From Planctomycetota bacterium (GTDB lineage Bacteria; Planctomycetota; UBA1135): a stretch of DNA of 47,055 nucleotides. How positions within the stretch are numbered: position 1 is the stretch's first letter; each line of letters starts with the position of its first letter. The translations under genes were made by a program, and so were the position numbers. The stretch is taken from the NCBI GenBank assembly GCA_014382805.1, contig JACNIZ010000220.1:1-47055 (forward strand), written 5' to 3'. The notes under the pieces were generated by a model. It did not search any database. It was not told the origin of the DNA and saw only the letters and a program-made list of their open reading frames with translations. Shown here in pieces: positions 16,721 through 24,441 of the stretch.

Positions 16721-18769
16721 TTACAAACGACCTTGCGCGGCCAAAATCGGCCTCAGTCCCTCCATCAGCAAGTCAAGTTCTTGGTCGCGTAAGGCTTGCT
16801 CCTTATCACACAAAGCTTCCTCCGGGCGCGGGTGACATTCGACGATGATGCCGTCGGCGCCGGCTGCTACTGCGGCTAGGGCTAAAGGAACCACTAAATG
16901 GCGTTGACCGGCTGCATGCGACGGGTCGACAATGATGGGTAAATCCGTCATAGTTTTGAGCACCGGAACTGCACTGATATCCAGGGTATTGCGGGTTGCT
17001 GTTTCGAAGGTGCGGATGCCGCGTTCACACAAAATCACGCGTTGATTTCCACCAGCTTTGATGTATTCCGCCGCCTGCAAAAGCTCCTTTAACGTCGCAC
17101 TCATGCCCCGCTTCAGCAGCACCGGCCGACGTATTTTGCCGAGCTGCTTCAGCAATGAAAAGTTCTGCATATTGCGTGCGCCTACCTGCAGCATATCCGC
17201 TTTTGCGGCGATGGCTTCGACGTCTTCTGGTTGCAGCACCTCGGTTACCACGGGCATTTCGAACTCACGACCTGCTTCGACCAGCAGATCCAAACCTTCA
17301 AAACCTAACCCTTGGAAAGAGTGCGGCGAACTGCGCGGCTTGAATGCACCGCCGCGCATAATTTGGGCACCACGAGCTTTGACCATCGCCGCAGTATCGC
17401 GAATTTGTTTGCGGCTCTCCACCGCGCACGGCCCCAAAATCAAGGTGAAATTGCCGCCACCTACCGCCACCCCACCGACCGAAATACTCGGCCGTGGCTT
17501 GGCTTTGACATGGCGCGCTATTGTCACCTTCGCTGGCGTTTCCACCTTTGCCTTCCACAAAGTCGATGGAATTTTGCTTGGCTCCAAACGGTGCTCGACA
17601 GCACGCGACGGATAAGTACCTAAGACCTGTACATGGTTGCACGAACTGCGTAATGCGGCCAGCGCCTCTTGCACGTTTTCATCCTCCTGGTGACCAGCTA
17701 GGTCGGCCAGGAACATGTACTCCCACGGCGTCTCCGGCTGCGGACGACTTTCTAGGCGAACTAAGTTTACGCCGTGATCAGAAAACGCCGCCAAACTATT
17801 GCTCAATGCACCACAACGGTCTTCAACCGCAAAGTGAATGGTAGTTTTAGACGGCATCTTTCGGCTTGCATTCTCCGGTTTGGTCGCCAGTAACAAGAAC
17901 CGTGTTTGGTTGTGAGCATGATCGGCTACATCGCGTCGCAACACGTTGAGGCCGAATCGTTCGGCCGCCTCACTGGAGCAAATGCAGCCGATCTTTGGAT
18001 CTTTTGCATCACGCACTGACTGAGCAGCGCCTGCAGTATCAAAGTAGTGCGCAGCCTTGGCCTGCCGAATGTCACCGAGCAAGCGCTGGCACTGCTGCAA
18101 GGCAACCGCATGACTGCGAATAATCCGCAAGTCGGCAACTTCCGCCCCGGGTAACGCGGCCAAACAATGTTCGACTTCCCATACCTCTTCGTCCACCACC
18201 GCAATGTCGCGCGTGGCCAGCAGGTGATTGACCTCGCTGATGCTGCCAATCAAAGTATTTTCCACCGGCAAAAGCCCATAATCAATTTCGCCGCGTTCCA
18301 GCGCTGTGAACACATCGGCAAAACTGGATAAGCCGACGTGTTCCGCAATCGAATGAGTGCGGTGGGCGAACAATTTTTCAATCGCGAGGTCGCTGTAACT
18401 GGTTGCCACGCCTTGATAGCCGACGCGGCAAGTGGTGGTCTTTGGTTTTTCGGATAGCAGCGGTTCTTGGCTACGACGCGAGTAATTCAGCACCTCGCGC
18501 AGGATGCGGCCAGTGAAATAGCTCGACAAGCCCAAATTCTGTGATTCTTCCGCCCATTCGTTGGCCACTTCAGCCTCTCGATCGGGATCAAACAGTTGGG
18601 CCTCGTCCTGGTTGGATTTGTGCTGGGCAATGTCATGCACAGCATCCATGCGTTGCCGTAGCAGACGGATGAGTTCCTTGTCGACCAAATCAATGCGCTG
18701 GCGCGGACTGTCGGCGTCGGGATTATTCTGCTGACCTGGATTGTCAGGGTTGGGTAGGAGCGGTTCCAT
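16721..18769 (-). CDS. Fused chorismate mutase - prephenate dehydratase - ACT - DAHP synthase
   Basis: One 682-residue chain carries the entry enzyme of the shikimate pathway and the last two committed steps to phenylpyruvate. Domains in order: chorismate mutase, AroQ type (~22-100, [18 protein letters not shown]); prephenate dehydratase (~113-295, with [21 protein letters not shown] and the TRF motif at 289-291); ACT regulatory domain (~308-385) with the phenylalanine-binding ESRP at 340-343; and a class-I KDO8P-type DAHP synthase (~430-682, GPCAVES 446-452, RGGAFKPR 472-479). CM-PDT-ACT alone is the PheA plan and CM-DAHPS fusions are common; the four-domain chain is less usual. The ACT domain predicts phenylalanine feedback, possibly on both ends. 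A terminator-like hairpin lies just upstream. Confidence 0.93.
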   Translation of the reverse strand: MEPLLPNPDNPGQQNNPDADSPRQRIDLVDKELIRLLRQRMDAVHDIAQHKSNQDEAQLFDPDREAEVANEWAEESQNLGLSSYFTGRILREVLNYSRRSQEPLLSEKPKTTTCRVGYQGVATSYSDLAIEKLFAHRTHSIAEHVGLSSFADVFTALERGEIDYGLLPVENTLIGSISEVNHLLATRDIAVVDEEVWEVEHCLAALPGAEVADLRIIRSHAVALQQCQRLLGDIRQAKAAHYFDTAGAAQSVRDAKDPKIGCICSSEAAERFGLNVLRRDVADHAHNQTRFLLLATKPENASRKMPSKTTIHFAVEDRCGALSNSLAAFSDHGVNLVRLESRPQPETPWEYMFLADLAGHQEDENVQEALAALRSSCNHVQVLGTYPSRAVEHRLEPSKIPSTLWKAKVETPAKVTIARHVKAKPRPSISVGGVAVGGGNFTLILGPCAVESRKQIRDTAAMVKARGAQIMRGGAFKPRSSPHSFQGLGFEGLDLLVEAGREFEMPVVTEVLQPEDVEAIAAKADMLQVGARNMQNFSLLKQLGKIRRPVLLKRGMSATLKELLQAAEYIKAGGNQRVILCERGIRTFETATRNTLDISAVPVLKTMTDLPIIVDPSHAAGQRHLVVPLALAAVAAGADGIIVECHPRPEEALCDKEQALRDQELDLLMEGLRPILAAQGRL

Positions 18770-18799
18770 GGTGGTTTCTGTGGTGGGTGGACAACAAAA

Positions 18800-18830
18800 A
18801 AGCCCACCCGCATGGGCTGCGGGTGGGCTT
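18800..18830 (-). terminator. Strong intrinsic-terminator hairpin in the leader of the aromatic fusion gene (probable attenuator)
   Basis: A perfect 13-bp stem (18800-18812 with 18818-18830) closes a 5-base loop. On the minus strand it is followed by a T run and TTGTTGT, the form of a Rho-independent terminator. It lies 31 bp upstream of the start at 18769, and no minus-strand gene exists further upstream, so it must act within that gene's own leader. Adjacent GACAAC (18841-18846 on plus) can pair with GTTGTC at 18856-18861; GTTGTC also recurs on the minus strand just after the terminator, so alternative folds exist. Confidence 0.7.
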
Positions 18831-18850
18831 TTGATGGTTAGACAACTAGA

Positions 18851-18982
18851 TCATGGTTGTCCGGGCAAGCAGCCTCCCGCGCGACACCTGTTAAACAGAT
18901 ATCGTCCGGCAAACCCACTAAACTGCAGGTCGCTGCCGTTATTCTTCGCGCGGCGGAGAAGTTGCTTCACGGAGGGCATCAT
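18851..18982 (-). CDS. Possible 43-residue leader peptide before the attenuator hairpin
   Basis: A short frame (ATG at 18982, or 18979) ends at TGA 18851-18853, about 20 bases before the terminator stem. It contains three Phe and one Tyr codon within ten residues (FSGFAGRYLF). That fits a leader whose translation reports phenylalanine supply, but the density is far below the classical pheA leader. A GGAGG motif sits directly against the ATG, which is too close to be an ideal ribosome site. Kept as a hypothesis only. Confidence 0.22.
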   Translation of the reverse strand: MMPSVKQLLRRAKNNGSDLQFSGFAGRYLFNRCRAGGCLPGQP

Positions 18983-19044
18983 CCTCCATATCGGCTGAAA
19001 CGCAACAATCATTTGGGAAAATAAATAAGGTTCGCCGTTAATCT

Positions 19045-21948
19045 ATGGCCATGGCATTCCCCCGCCTTCTGGCTTGGCTTTTATTATCCCTTGCGACGTC
19101 AGCCTGCACCCAGGAGCAAAGGTCGACGCAATCGCCGCGCGAGAGTATTTCTCTAGCCGGCGAATGGCAAGTGAAGTTGGATCCGCAAAACCTTGGTTTT
19201 GACGAGCGCTGGTTTGCATCACCGATTTCCGCCGACGTCATTTCATTACCGAACACGACGGATCTTGCTGGTATCGGGTTTAAGTTGAATGAGGAATCCA
19301 TGTCCTACCCAGCTGAATTTGTTGATTCAGTTTGGCCGGGGCGTGGAGCGACGCAGCGATTGGATGAATCAGGACATTTGGTGCGCGATCCGATGTACGT
19401 CGGCAAGGCTTGGTATCAGCGTGAAATTGTAGTGCCGAAAAATTGGCAGGCTAAGTTGATTCAATTGCAGCTCGAGCGAGTGATGTGGCAATCGCAGGTT
19501 TGGGTGGATGATACCTTCGTTGGTTCGTACGACAGCTTGGCTACGCCGCATGAGTTCGAATTGAATTCGCTCAGCCCTGGGACTCATCGCCTGACGATTT
19601 GTGTGGACAATGGCATGATTCATGACATTGGAATTATTGGACATGCTTATGGACCGGAAACGCAGACACGGTGGAATGGGATTTTGGGAGATATGGAATT
19701 GATTGCGACGCCGTTGATACGCTTGTCGAAATTGCGGGTATTCCCTCCTGCGAATGGCAAGCCCTTGAAAGCGGAGGTTAGAATTGAGGGTCCAAGCAAG
19801 GAATTAGTGAAGGGAAAGCTGGTGTTCAAAGTTTGGGATGAAACAAGATCCTATTTATTAGGCCAACGCTCGATTGAAGTTAAGATCGGCGGCAGCAATG
19901 GGGATAGAAAGGGCGGAGTCATTGTATTAAGCCTGAACATGGCCTCGCAGTTATTGAGCTGGGATGAATTCACGCCCAATCGATACATATTCGAAGCCAC
20001 TCTCCGAGGCCGGGGAATCATCGATCAATTGCAAACTCGATTTGGCATCCGTGAATTGGAAAGGAAGGGGCGTCGAATTCTCGTCAATGAACAACCGATA
20101 TTTTTGCGCGGTACTTTAGATTGTGCGGTTTACCCGCAAACTGGACATCCGCCGACTAGTGTGAGGGAGTGGCAGCAGAACTTGCAGGAGATTAAAAATC
20201 ACGGCTTTAATCACGTGCGTTTTCATACTTGGTGCCCGCCTGAAGCTGCGTTTGAGGCGGCGGATCGCATTGGCATGTATTTGTGTCCAGAAACGGCGTT
20301 TTGGGTGGATAACTGGACGTCGGAAATTGGGTTGAAGCCGAAATTATTGGGTGGGGATGATGAAATTACGGATTATGTGCGCAAGGAAATTGGGCGCATT
20401 AGCGCAACCTATGGCAACCATCCGTCCTTTGCATTTTTCTGCATAGGAAATGAATTCGGCATGGATTCTGATTGGGAAACCGTGCAGGAACTCGTCGCCG
20501 AAGTCAAAAATTATGATCCGCGCCATCTTTACAACGGCACCACGGCTCGTAAGCACGTCGCCGCCGACGACTTTTGGGTTACGCATCGCACCGATCAAAG
20601 CGTGCGCGGAACTGGGCCGCCGCACACTGACTGGGATCATGCCGCCGCCATCGCGACCACTGAGCTACCGGTGATTTCGCACGAAACAGGGCAGCATCCG
20701 GTGTTCCCGGACTACCCCGATCTGCTACCAAAATTCACTGGCCCATTGCGTCCGCATAATTACCAACGGCTTTGGAACGAACTCAAAGAGGCGGGGTTGG
20801 AAAATCAAATTGCAGACTTTGAATGGGCTTCGGCGCGCTTTCAAATGGTGCAGTACAAAGCCGAACACGAAGGCATGTTGCGCACTCCGCAGTTAGCGGG
20901 TTACCAACTCTTAATGCTCAACGATTTCACCGGCCAAAGCGAAGCGCTGGTCGGAATTTTGGATCCATTTTTGCAGTCCAAGGGCGTCGTCACCAAAGAA
21001 GAATTGCTGCAATGGAACTCGCCGACGGTACCGTTGGCGCGTTTTGAGCGATATGTTTGGACGTCTGCCGAAACCTTTCAAGCCGACTTGCAAGTGCGGC
21101 ACCACGGGCGACGTCCTTTAGCTCCGACCGCCGTGACCTGGTCGCTTTCCTCTTCAGATCACCAGTTCCATGTGCAAAAAACCATTTCCAGCGACGAAAT
21201 CCCTCTAGGCGGAATCACTCCGCTTGGCACCATTTCCGTGCCTCTCGATTCGATCACTCAAGCGACCGCACTGACGCTGAAAATTGAGATCGCGAATTCG
21301 AGTAATCAGTGGAAAATTTGGGTGTACCCACCCAACTCGTCCGCGAATTCCGCCGACCCGGCGGATGCGACGGATGCGACGGATGCGACGGATGCGACGG
21401 AAAATCAAATCGTGATAACCGAAAGCTGGAGTCCGCAAATTCAACAAGCGCTTGCCGACGGCGGAAAAGTGCTGCTGTTAGCACATGGCCTAAAAAACTC
21501 AGCAAGCAAACCAACTAAGTTCGGCTCGGTGTATTGGTCGGCAGGCTGGTGGGGCGACGCGTTTTCGCACTTAGGTTTGCTTTGCCAACCGAATCACCCA
21601 GCTTTGGCAGAATTCCCCAACGACGGCCACAGTGATTGGCAGTGGTATGACCTCTGCAACAACGCGACCACCTTCAAACTCGAAAATGCTCCGGCCGATT
21701 TCCGCCCGATTGTGCAATTAGTGCCAGATTTCCACCACAACCAATTGCTCGGGCAGCTCATCGAATGCAAAGTTGGCGTCGGCAAGCTGATGATCTGTGG
21801 CTACGACCTCAGCACCGACTTGCCCAATCGCCATGCAGCGCGCCAACTCCGTCGCAGCCTGCTGAAGTACATGCAAAACGATTCTTTCGAGCCCCAATTT
21901 GAATTGGAATTAACAGTGCTCGGTCAGCTACTCACCGCGGCCAATTAA
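19045..21948 (+). CDS. Secreted glycoside hydrolase family 2 protein (beta-galactosidase/glucuronidase clan)
   Basis: The 967-residue protein has an N-terminal signal with a lipobox-like end (LLSLATSAC, C21). The GH2 sandwich domain is at ~35-225 (SLAGEWQVKLD, KAWYQREIVVP, RVMWQSQVWVDD), an Ig-like domain at ~226-335, and a TIM barrel at ~340-640. The acid/base is E470 in FFCIGNEFG and the probable nucleophile E547 in ISHETGQ. A C-terminal extension (~785-967) resembles a glutamine-amidotransferase-like fold (GGKVLLLAHG, VGVGKLMICGYD) without obvious catalytic residues. A repeated Asp-Ala-Thr linker at ~773-786 joins them. Likely role: glycan breakdown at the cell surface; substrate not determinable. 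It overlaps the convergent TraB/GumN-like gene by 17 bp. Confidence 0.88.
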   Translation: MAMAFPRLLAWLLLSLATSACTQEQRSTQSPRESISLAGEWQVKLDPQNLGFDERWFASPISADVISLPNTTDLAGIGFKLNEESMSYPAEFVDSVWPGRGATQRLDESGHLVRDPMYVGKAWYQREIVVPKNWQAKLIQLQLERVMWQSQVWVDDTFVGSYDSLATPHEFELNSLSPGTHRLTICVDNGMIHDIGIIGHAYGPETQTRWNGILGDMELIATPLIRLSKLRVFPPANGKPLKAEVRIEGPSKELVKGKLVFKVWDETRSYLLGQRSIEVKIGGSNGDRKGGVIVLSLNMASQLLSWDEFTPNRYIFEATLRGRGIIDQLQTRFGIRELERKGRRILVNEQPIFLRGTLDCAVYPQTGHPPTSVREWQQNLQEIKNHGFNHVRFHTWCPPEAAFEAADRIGMYLCPETAFWVDNWTSEIGLKPKLLGGDDEITDYVRKEIGRISATYGNHPSFAFFCIGNEFGMDSDWETVQELVAEVKNYDPRHLYNGTTARKHVAADDFWVTHRTDQSVRGTGPPHTDWDHAAAIATTELPVISHETGQHPVFPDYPDLLPKFTGPLRPHNYQRLWNELKEAGLENQIADFEWASARFQMVQYKAEHEGMLRTPQLAGYQLLMLNDFTGQSEALVGILDPFLQSKGVVTKEELLQWNSPTVPLARFERYVWTSAETFQADLQVRHHGRRPLAPTAVTWSLSSSDHQFHVQKTISSDEIPLGGITPLGTISVPLDSITQATALTLKIEIANSSNQWKIWVYPPNSSANSADPADATDATDATDATENQIVITESWSPQIQQALADGGKVLLLAHGLKNSASKPTKFGSVYWSAGWWGDAFSHLGLLCQPNHPALAEFPNDGHSDWQWYDLCNNATTFKLENAPADFRPIVQLVPDFHHNQLLGQLIECKVGVGKLMICGYDLSTDLPNRHAARQLRRSLLKYMQNDSFEPQFELELTVLGQLLTAAN
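21363..21398 (+). repeat. In-frame 9-bp tandem repeat, four copies
   Basis: Four exact copies of GGATGCGAC encode (Asp-Ala-Thr) units in the linker of the GH2 protein. Because the unit is a multiple of three, copy-number change by slippage would lengthen or shorten the linker without breaking the frame. Confidence 0.9.
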
Positions 21949-23113
21949 TTTCCGTCCAACGAAAGCCACCGGGTCGGGATTGGTCTGCAATCAAAATTGC
22001 CGACGCCTTGCCAGCCTCATTCGGCGCCTGCAGGGCACGGGAAATGGTGAAACTAACTTTCCACTCCCCCTCCTTGATCGGCGCCACCGTCACTGGGCTC
22101 AACCACTGCCTATCCAAAAAAGTGCTGCCTTGCGGTCCACGTCGTAAGCCATTGATCACCAACATGCTGTCGCGCGGGGACATGGAATTTGAAATTCGGT
22201 TCATTGCTGGGTGCATGTACGCATTGCCTTCGTCGTAAAAACAACGCCACGTGCACTCGGCGAACTTGAAGACTTCATCCTTGACCCGCTGTACTTCGGT
22301 CAGCGCTTGTTCACTACCAGGTAAAAAACTACGCGCGTCGAGCAATTTGACGTCGGACCGCCAGCGCAGTTGTTCCAAAAACCAATATTTGTGCCCGGCG
22401 CCGAAGGTGATCAGAATCCGCTTGCCCGGATGGCGTTTGATAGCCTGATCGATCAACGCATAGTGAGCTTCATTGATTTGCGTCCAACCGCCGACGCCAA
22501 TTCGAGAATTTAGCCAATGATCGTACGGCAGCAGCGTTCCCTTGGTTACATGGTCATATTGCGGCGAGTGAATCACCATAGGGTCGGCGTCGGCGAGGGC
22601 GTGCGGCGCGGCCCACTTTGCCACCCAAGCCTCCGCTTGGCGATAAGCGCTCCAATCGGTTTGGCCAACTTCACCTTCTTTGCCTGCTTTTTCAAATTCA
22701 GCAATCACTTTCCCCCTAGCCGACGCCATCGCCGACGTCCACGCTGCGCATGGCTCCAACTCAAATTTCAACTCATCCATCAGCGGCAACACCACGTCGG
22801 TGTATTCAGGGAAGCGTTTGATACGAGCATCTTCAATCACTTTTTTTTCCCGCCACAGCTTGGACGCCGCTGGCCAGAGGTTCGGTGGAATTTCACAAAG
22901 CACCACATCCGGCTGAATGCGACGAATCGTTTCGCGCACCTCATCCAAACCCCAAAGCTCGCTATTGCGATGGCCACCGTGAATCATGCCTAACACGATG
23001 ACTTCACACATTGCCGGCGGCGCCACCGGCGGTTGTTGCGCATCGGCGACAGGTGAACTGGCGCTTTGCTGTGCAAGGGCAAAATGCAAAATGGCGATGC
23101 AGAGTAGGTTCAT
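21932..23113 (-). CDS. TraB/GumN/TIKI-like secreted protein
   Basis: The protein has 393 residues with an N-terminal signal peptide (MNLLCIAILHFALAQQ). The first strand-loop VIVLGMIHGGH (H45) and the helix plus strand IRRIQPDVVLCEIPP (E74) match the GxxH...E opening of the TraB/PrgY/GumN superfamily. The late motif LITFGAGHKYWFLEQL (H241) matches its second conserved Gly-His. Family members are proposed metal-dependent peptidases or erythromycin-esterase-like folds. A C-terminal ~110-residue beta region (RDSMLVINGLRRGPQG, EGEWKVSFTIS) is extra. Two bases separate it from the upstream acetyltransferase, so they form an operon. Family placement is moderately sure, catalytic activity unproven. 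Confidence 0.65.
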   Translation of the reverse strand: MNLLCIAILHFALAQQSASSPVADAQQPPVAPPAMCEVIVLGMIHGGHRNSELWGLDEVRETIRRIQPDVVLCEIPPNLWPAASKLWREKKVIEDARIKRFPEYTDVVLPLMDELKFELEPCAAWTSAMASARGKVIAEFEKAGKEGEVGQTDWSAYRQAEAWVAKWAAPHALADADPMVIHSPQYDHVTKGTLLPYDHWLNSRIGVGGWTQINEAHYALIDQAIKRHPGKRILITFGAGHKYWFLEQLRWRSDVKLLDARSFLPGSEQALTEVQRVKDEVFKFAECTWRCFYDEGNAYMHPAMNRISNSMSPRDSMLVINGLRRGPQGSTFLDRQWLSPVTVAPIKEGEWKVSFTISRALQAPNEAGKASAILIADQSRPGGFRWTEINWPR

Positions 23114-23115
23114 TT

Positions 23116-23601
23116 TTATCTTCTTAAATTCAAAGAGTAGTAGTCGTATTCACTTTCAAGTTTCCAGCCTAGCTGCCGATACAAGGCCGCCGCGTTGCCA
23201 TTTTCTTTTTGCGTTTCCAGTGCCATACCGGCCGCTCCATCGGCGACCGCAAATTTCTGTGCCTCCGCCATCAAAGCCTTAGCGACGCCATTACGCCTGC
23301 AATTCTCATGCACAAACAAATCATTCAGGATCCAAATTCGGGCCATGCCTACGCTGGTGAACGTCGGGTAAAGCTGAGTGAATCCGGCCGCCTCGCCGTT
23401 CAGCGTCGCCAAAAACACTACCGAATCACCCGCACGCAGGCGCTGTTGCAAAAACTCGCGCGCTTTTTCAGGCGCAGAGTCCTGCTGATAAAAAACCCGG
23501 TAGCAATCGAACAATCCCGCCAGCGTGTCCAGGTCGTTCAGATCGGCGCGGTGCAAACTCAGGTCCGTCGACTTCATGCCATTGAGTCTAACGCCTGGCA
23601 T
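23116..23601 (-). CDS. GNAT family N-acetyltransferase
   Basis: This is a 161-residue single-domain GNAT. The acetyl-CoA pyrophosphate loop is LFVHENCRRNGVAKALM (RRNGVA as the R/Q-x-x-G-x-A motif), and motif B is ALYRQLGWKLESEYDYYSL. The substrate is not inferable. The ATG at 23601 is used; a second in-frame ATG at 23577 (MKSTDLSLHRA) would give a more typical GNAT N-terminus and is a real alternative. It starts 24 bp from the divergent lipoprotein gene and reads into the TraB/GumN-like gene. Confidence 0.9.
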   Translation of the reverse strand: MPGVRLNGMKSTDLSLHRADLNDLDTLAGLFDCYRVFYQQDSAPEKAREFLQQRLRAGDSVVFLATLNGEAAGFTQLYPTFTSVGMARIWILNDLFVHENCRRNGVAKALMAEAQKFAVADGAAGMALETQKENGNAAALYRQLGWKLESEYDYYSLNLRR

Positions 23602-23625
23602 AATAGAAATACCCAGACTAATTCC

Positions 23626-24441
23626 ATGCGCTTTTCCCTACTCCTGCCTCTTTTGTTTGCCGCTTGCCAAACTCCTGCTCCCGAACCCCAGGAGAAAATT
23701 GAATCCCCTCAGCCCGTTGCCACTTTTGAACAACAGTTGGCGAAAAATCACGCTACTTGGATGGAGCAAGCACCGGCGCTGATTCAAGATCAGCCTGGGG
23801 ATTGGGTGCTCATCGCCGACGGTGCGGTCCAGGGAACATGGAGCGATGCCGACTCCGCGTGGGAGCAAGCGCAGGCTTTGCCAGAGAAATGGTTACACGC
23901 CTATCTTTATCGCGCCGGCATAGATGACGTCGAAATTACTTTTCAACTCTCGCCGTTTACCAGTCAGCGCCCACACTGGGTGCAACTAGGGAGACAGATC
24001 CGCATGCCGTGGAAGTTGACGATTGCCGCCGTGGACAATACTTGGTATCGCGACGACAAAAAAGTGTCCTGGGGATCCATGGAGGCGCAGCTGCAGTTAG
24101 AAAATGCAAGTGGCTCCAAGCAGCATCGTGTTCAAGCGGTGGCAAGCAATATGTTTTTGCACGATTTGACCCTACGCGCTGCTGACGCACAAGCATTGGG
24201 TTTGGGAAGAATCACTGCGCCGCTGCAAGCATTTTATGGCGACGCCAGTCGACCTTGCGAAAAGGTTGTTTTACGTTTGCGCATACCGGAATTGGACATC
24301 GATGAAATCGCGGTTGCTTTTGTTTTTCGCGAAGCTGATACGCCGAGCGAGCTCCAGGAAAGCCTTGACGGTTTAATTATCGAACAGCAAAATCTCGTTG
24401 ACGTGCACGCCTTCGTTGGCACTGTTCCGCAGCATGATTAA
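23626..24441 (+). CDS. Predicted lipoprotein of unknown function, 271 residues
   Basis: The start is the ATG at 23626, because it gives a clean lipoprotein signal (MRFSLLLPLLFAAC, lipidated Cys14); the frame stays open upstream, but that part overlaps the acetyltransferase. The mature part begins with a Pro/Glu/Gln linker and then a helix (FEQQLAKNHATWMEQA). Next comes WVLIADGAVQGTWSDADSAW, a pattern seen in proteins annotated with an aspartyl-protease-like or 'DUF' domain in this phylum, and a beta-rich remainder. I cannot assign a function. Its last 69 bases overlap the convergent GH20 gene. Confidence 0.68.
   Translation: MRFSLLLPLLFAACQTPAPEPQEKIESPQPVATFEQQLAKNHATWMEQAPALIQDQPGDWVLIADGAVQGTWSDADSAWEQAQALPEKWLHAYLYRAGIDDVEITFQLSPFTSQRPHWVQLGRQIRMPWKLTIAAVDNTWYRDDKKVSWGSMEAQLQLENASGSKQHRVQAVASNMFLHDLTLRAADAQALGLGRITAPLQAFYGDASRPCEKVVLRLRIPELDIDEIAVAFVFREADTPSELQESLDGLIIEQQNLVDVHAFVGTVPQHD

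Noticed and set aside
17058-17615. A 185-codon open frame antisense to the DAHP synthase domain
   Set aside because: The sense strand shows strict conservation of catalytic motifs; the antisense product has no family features.
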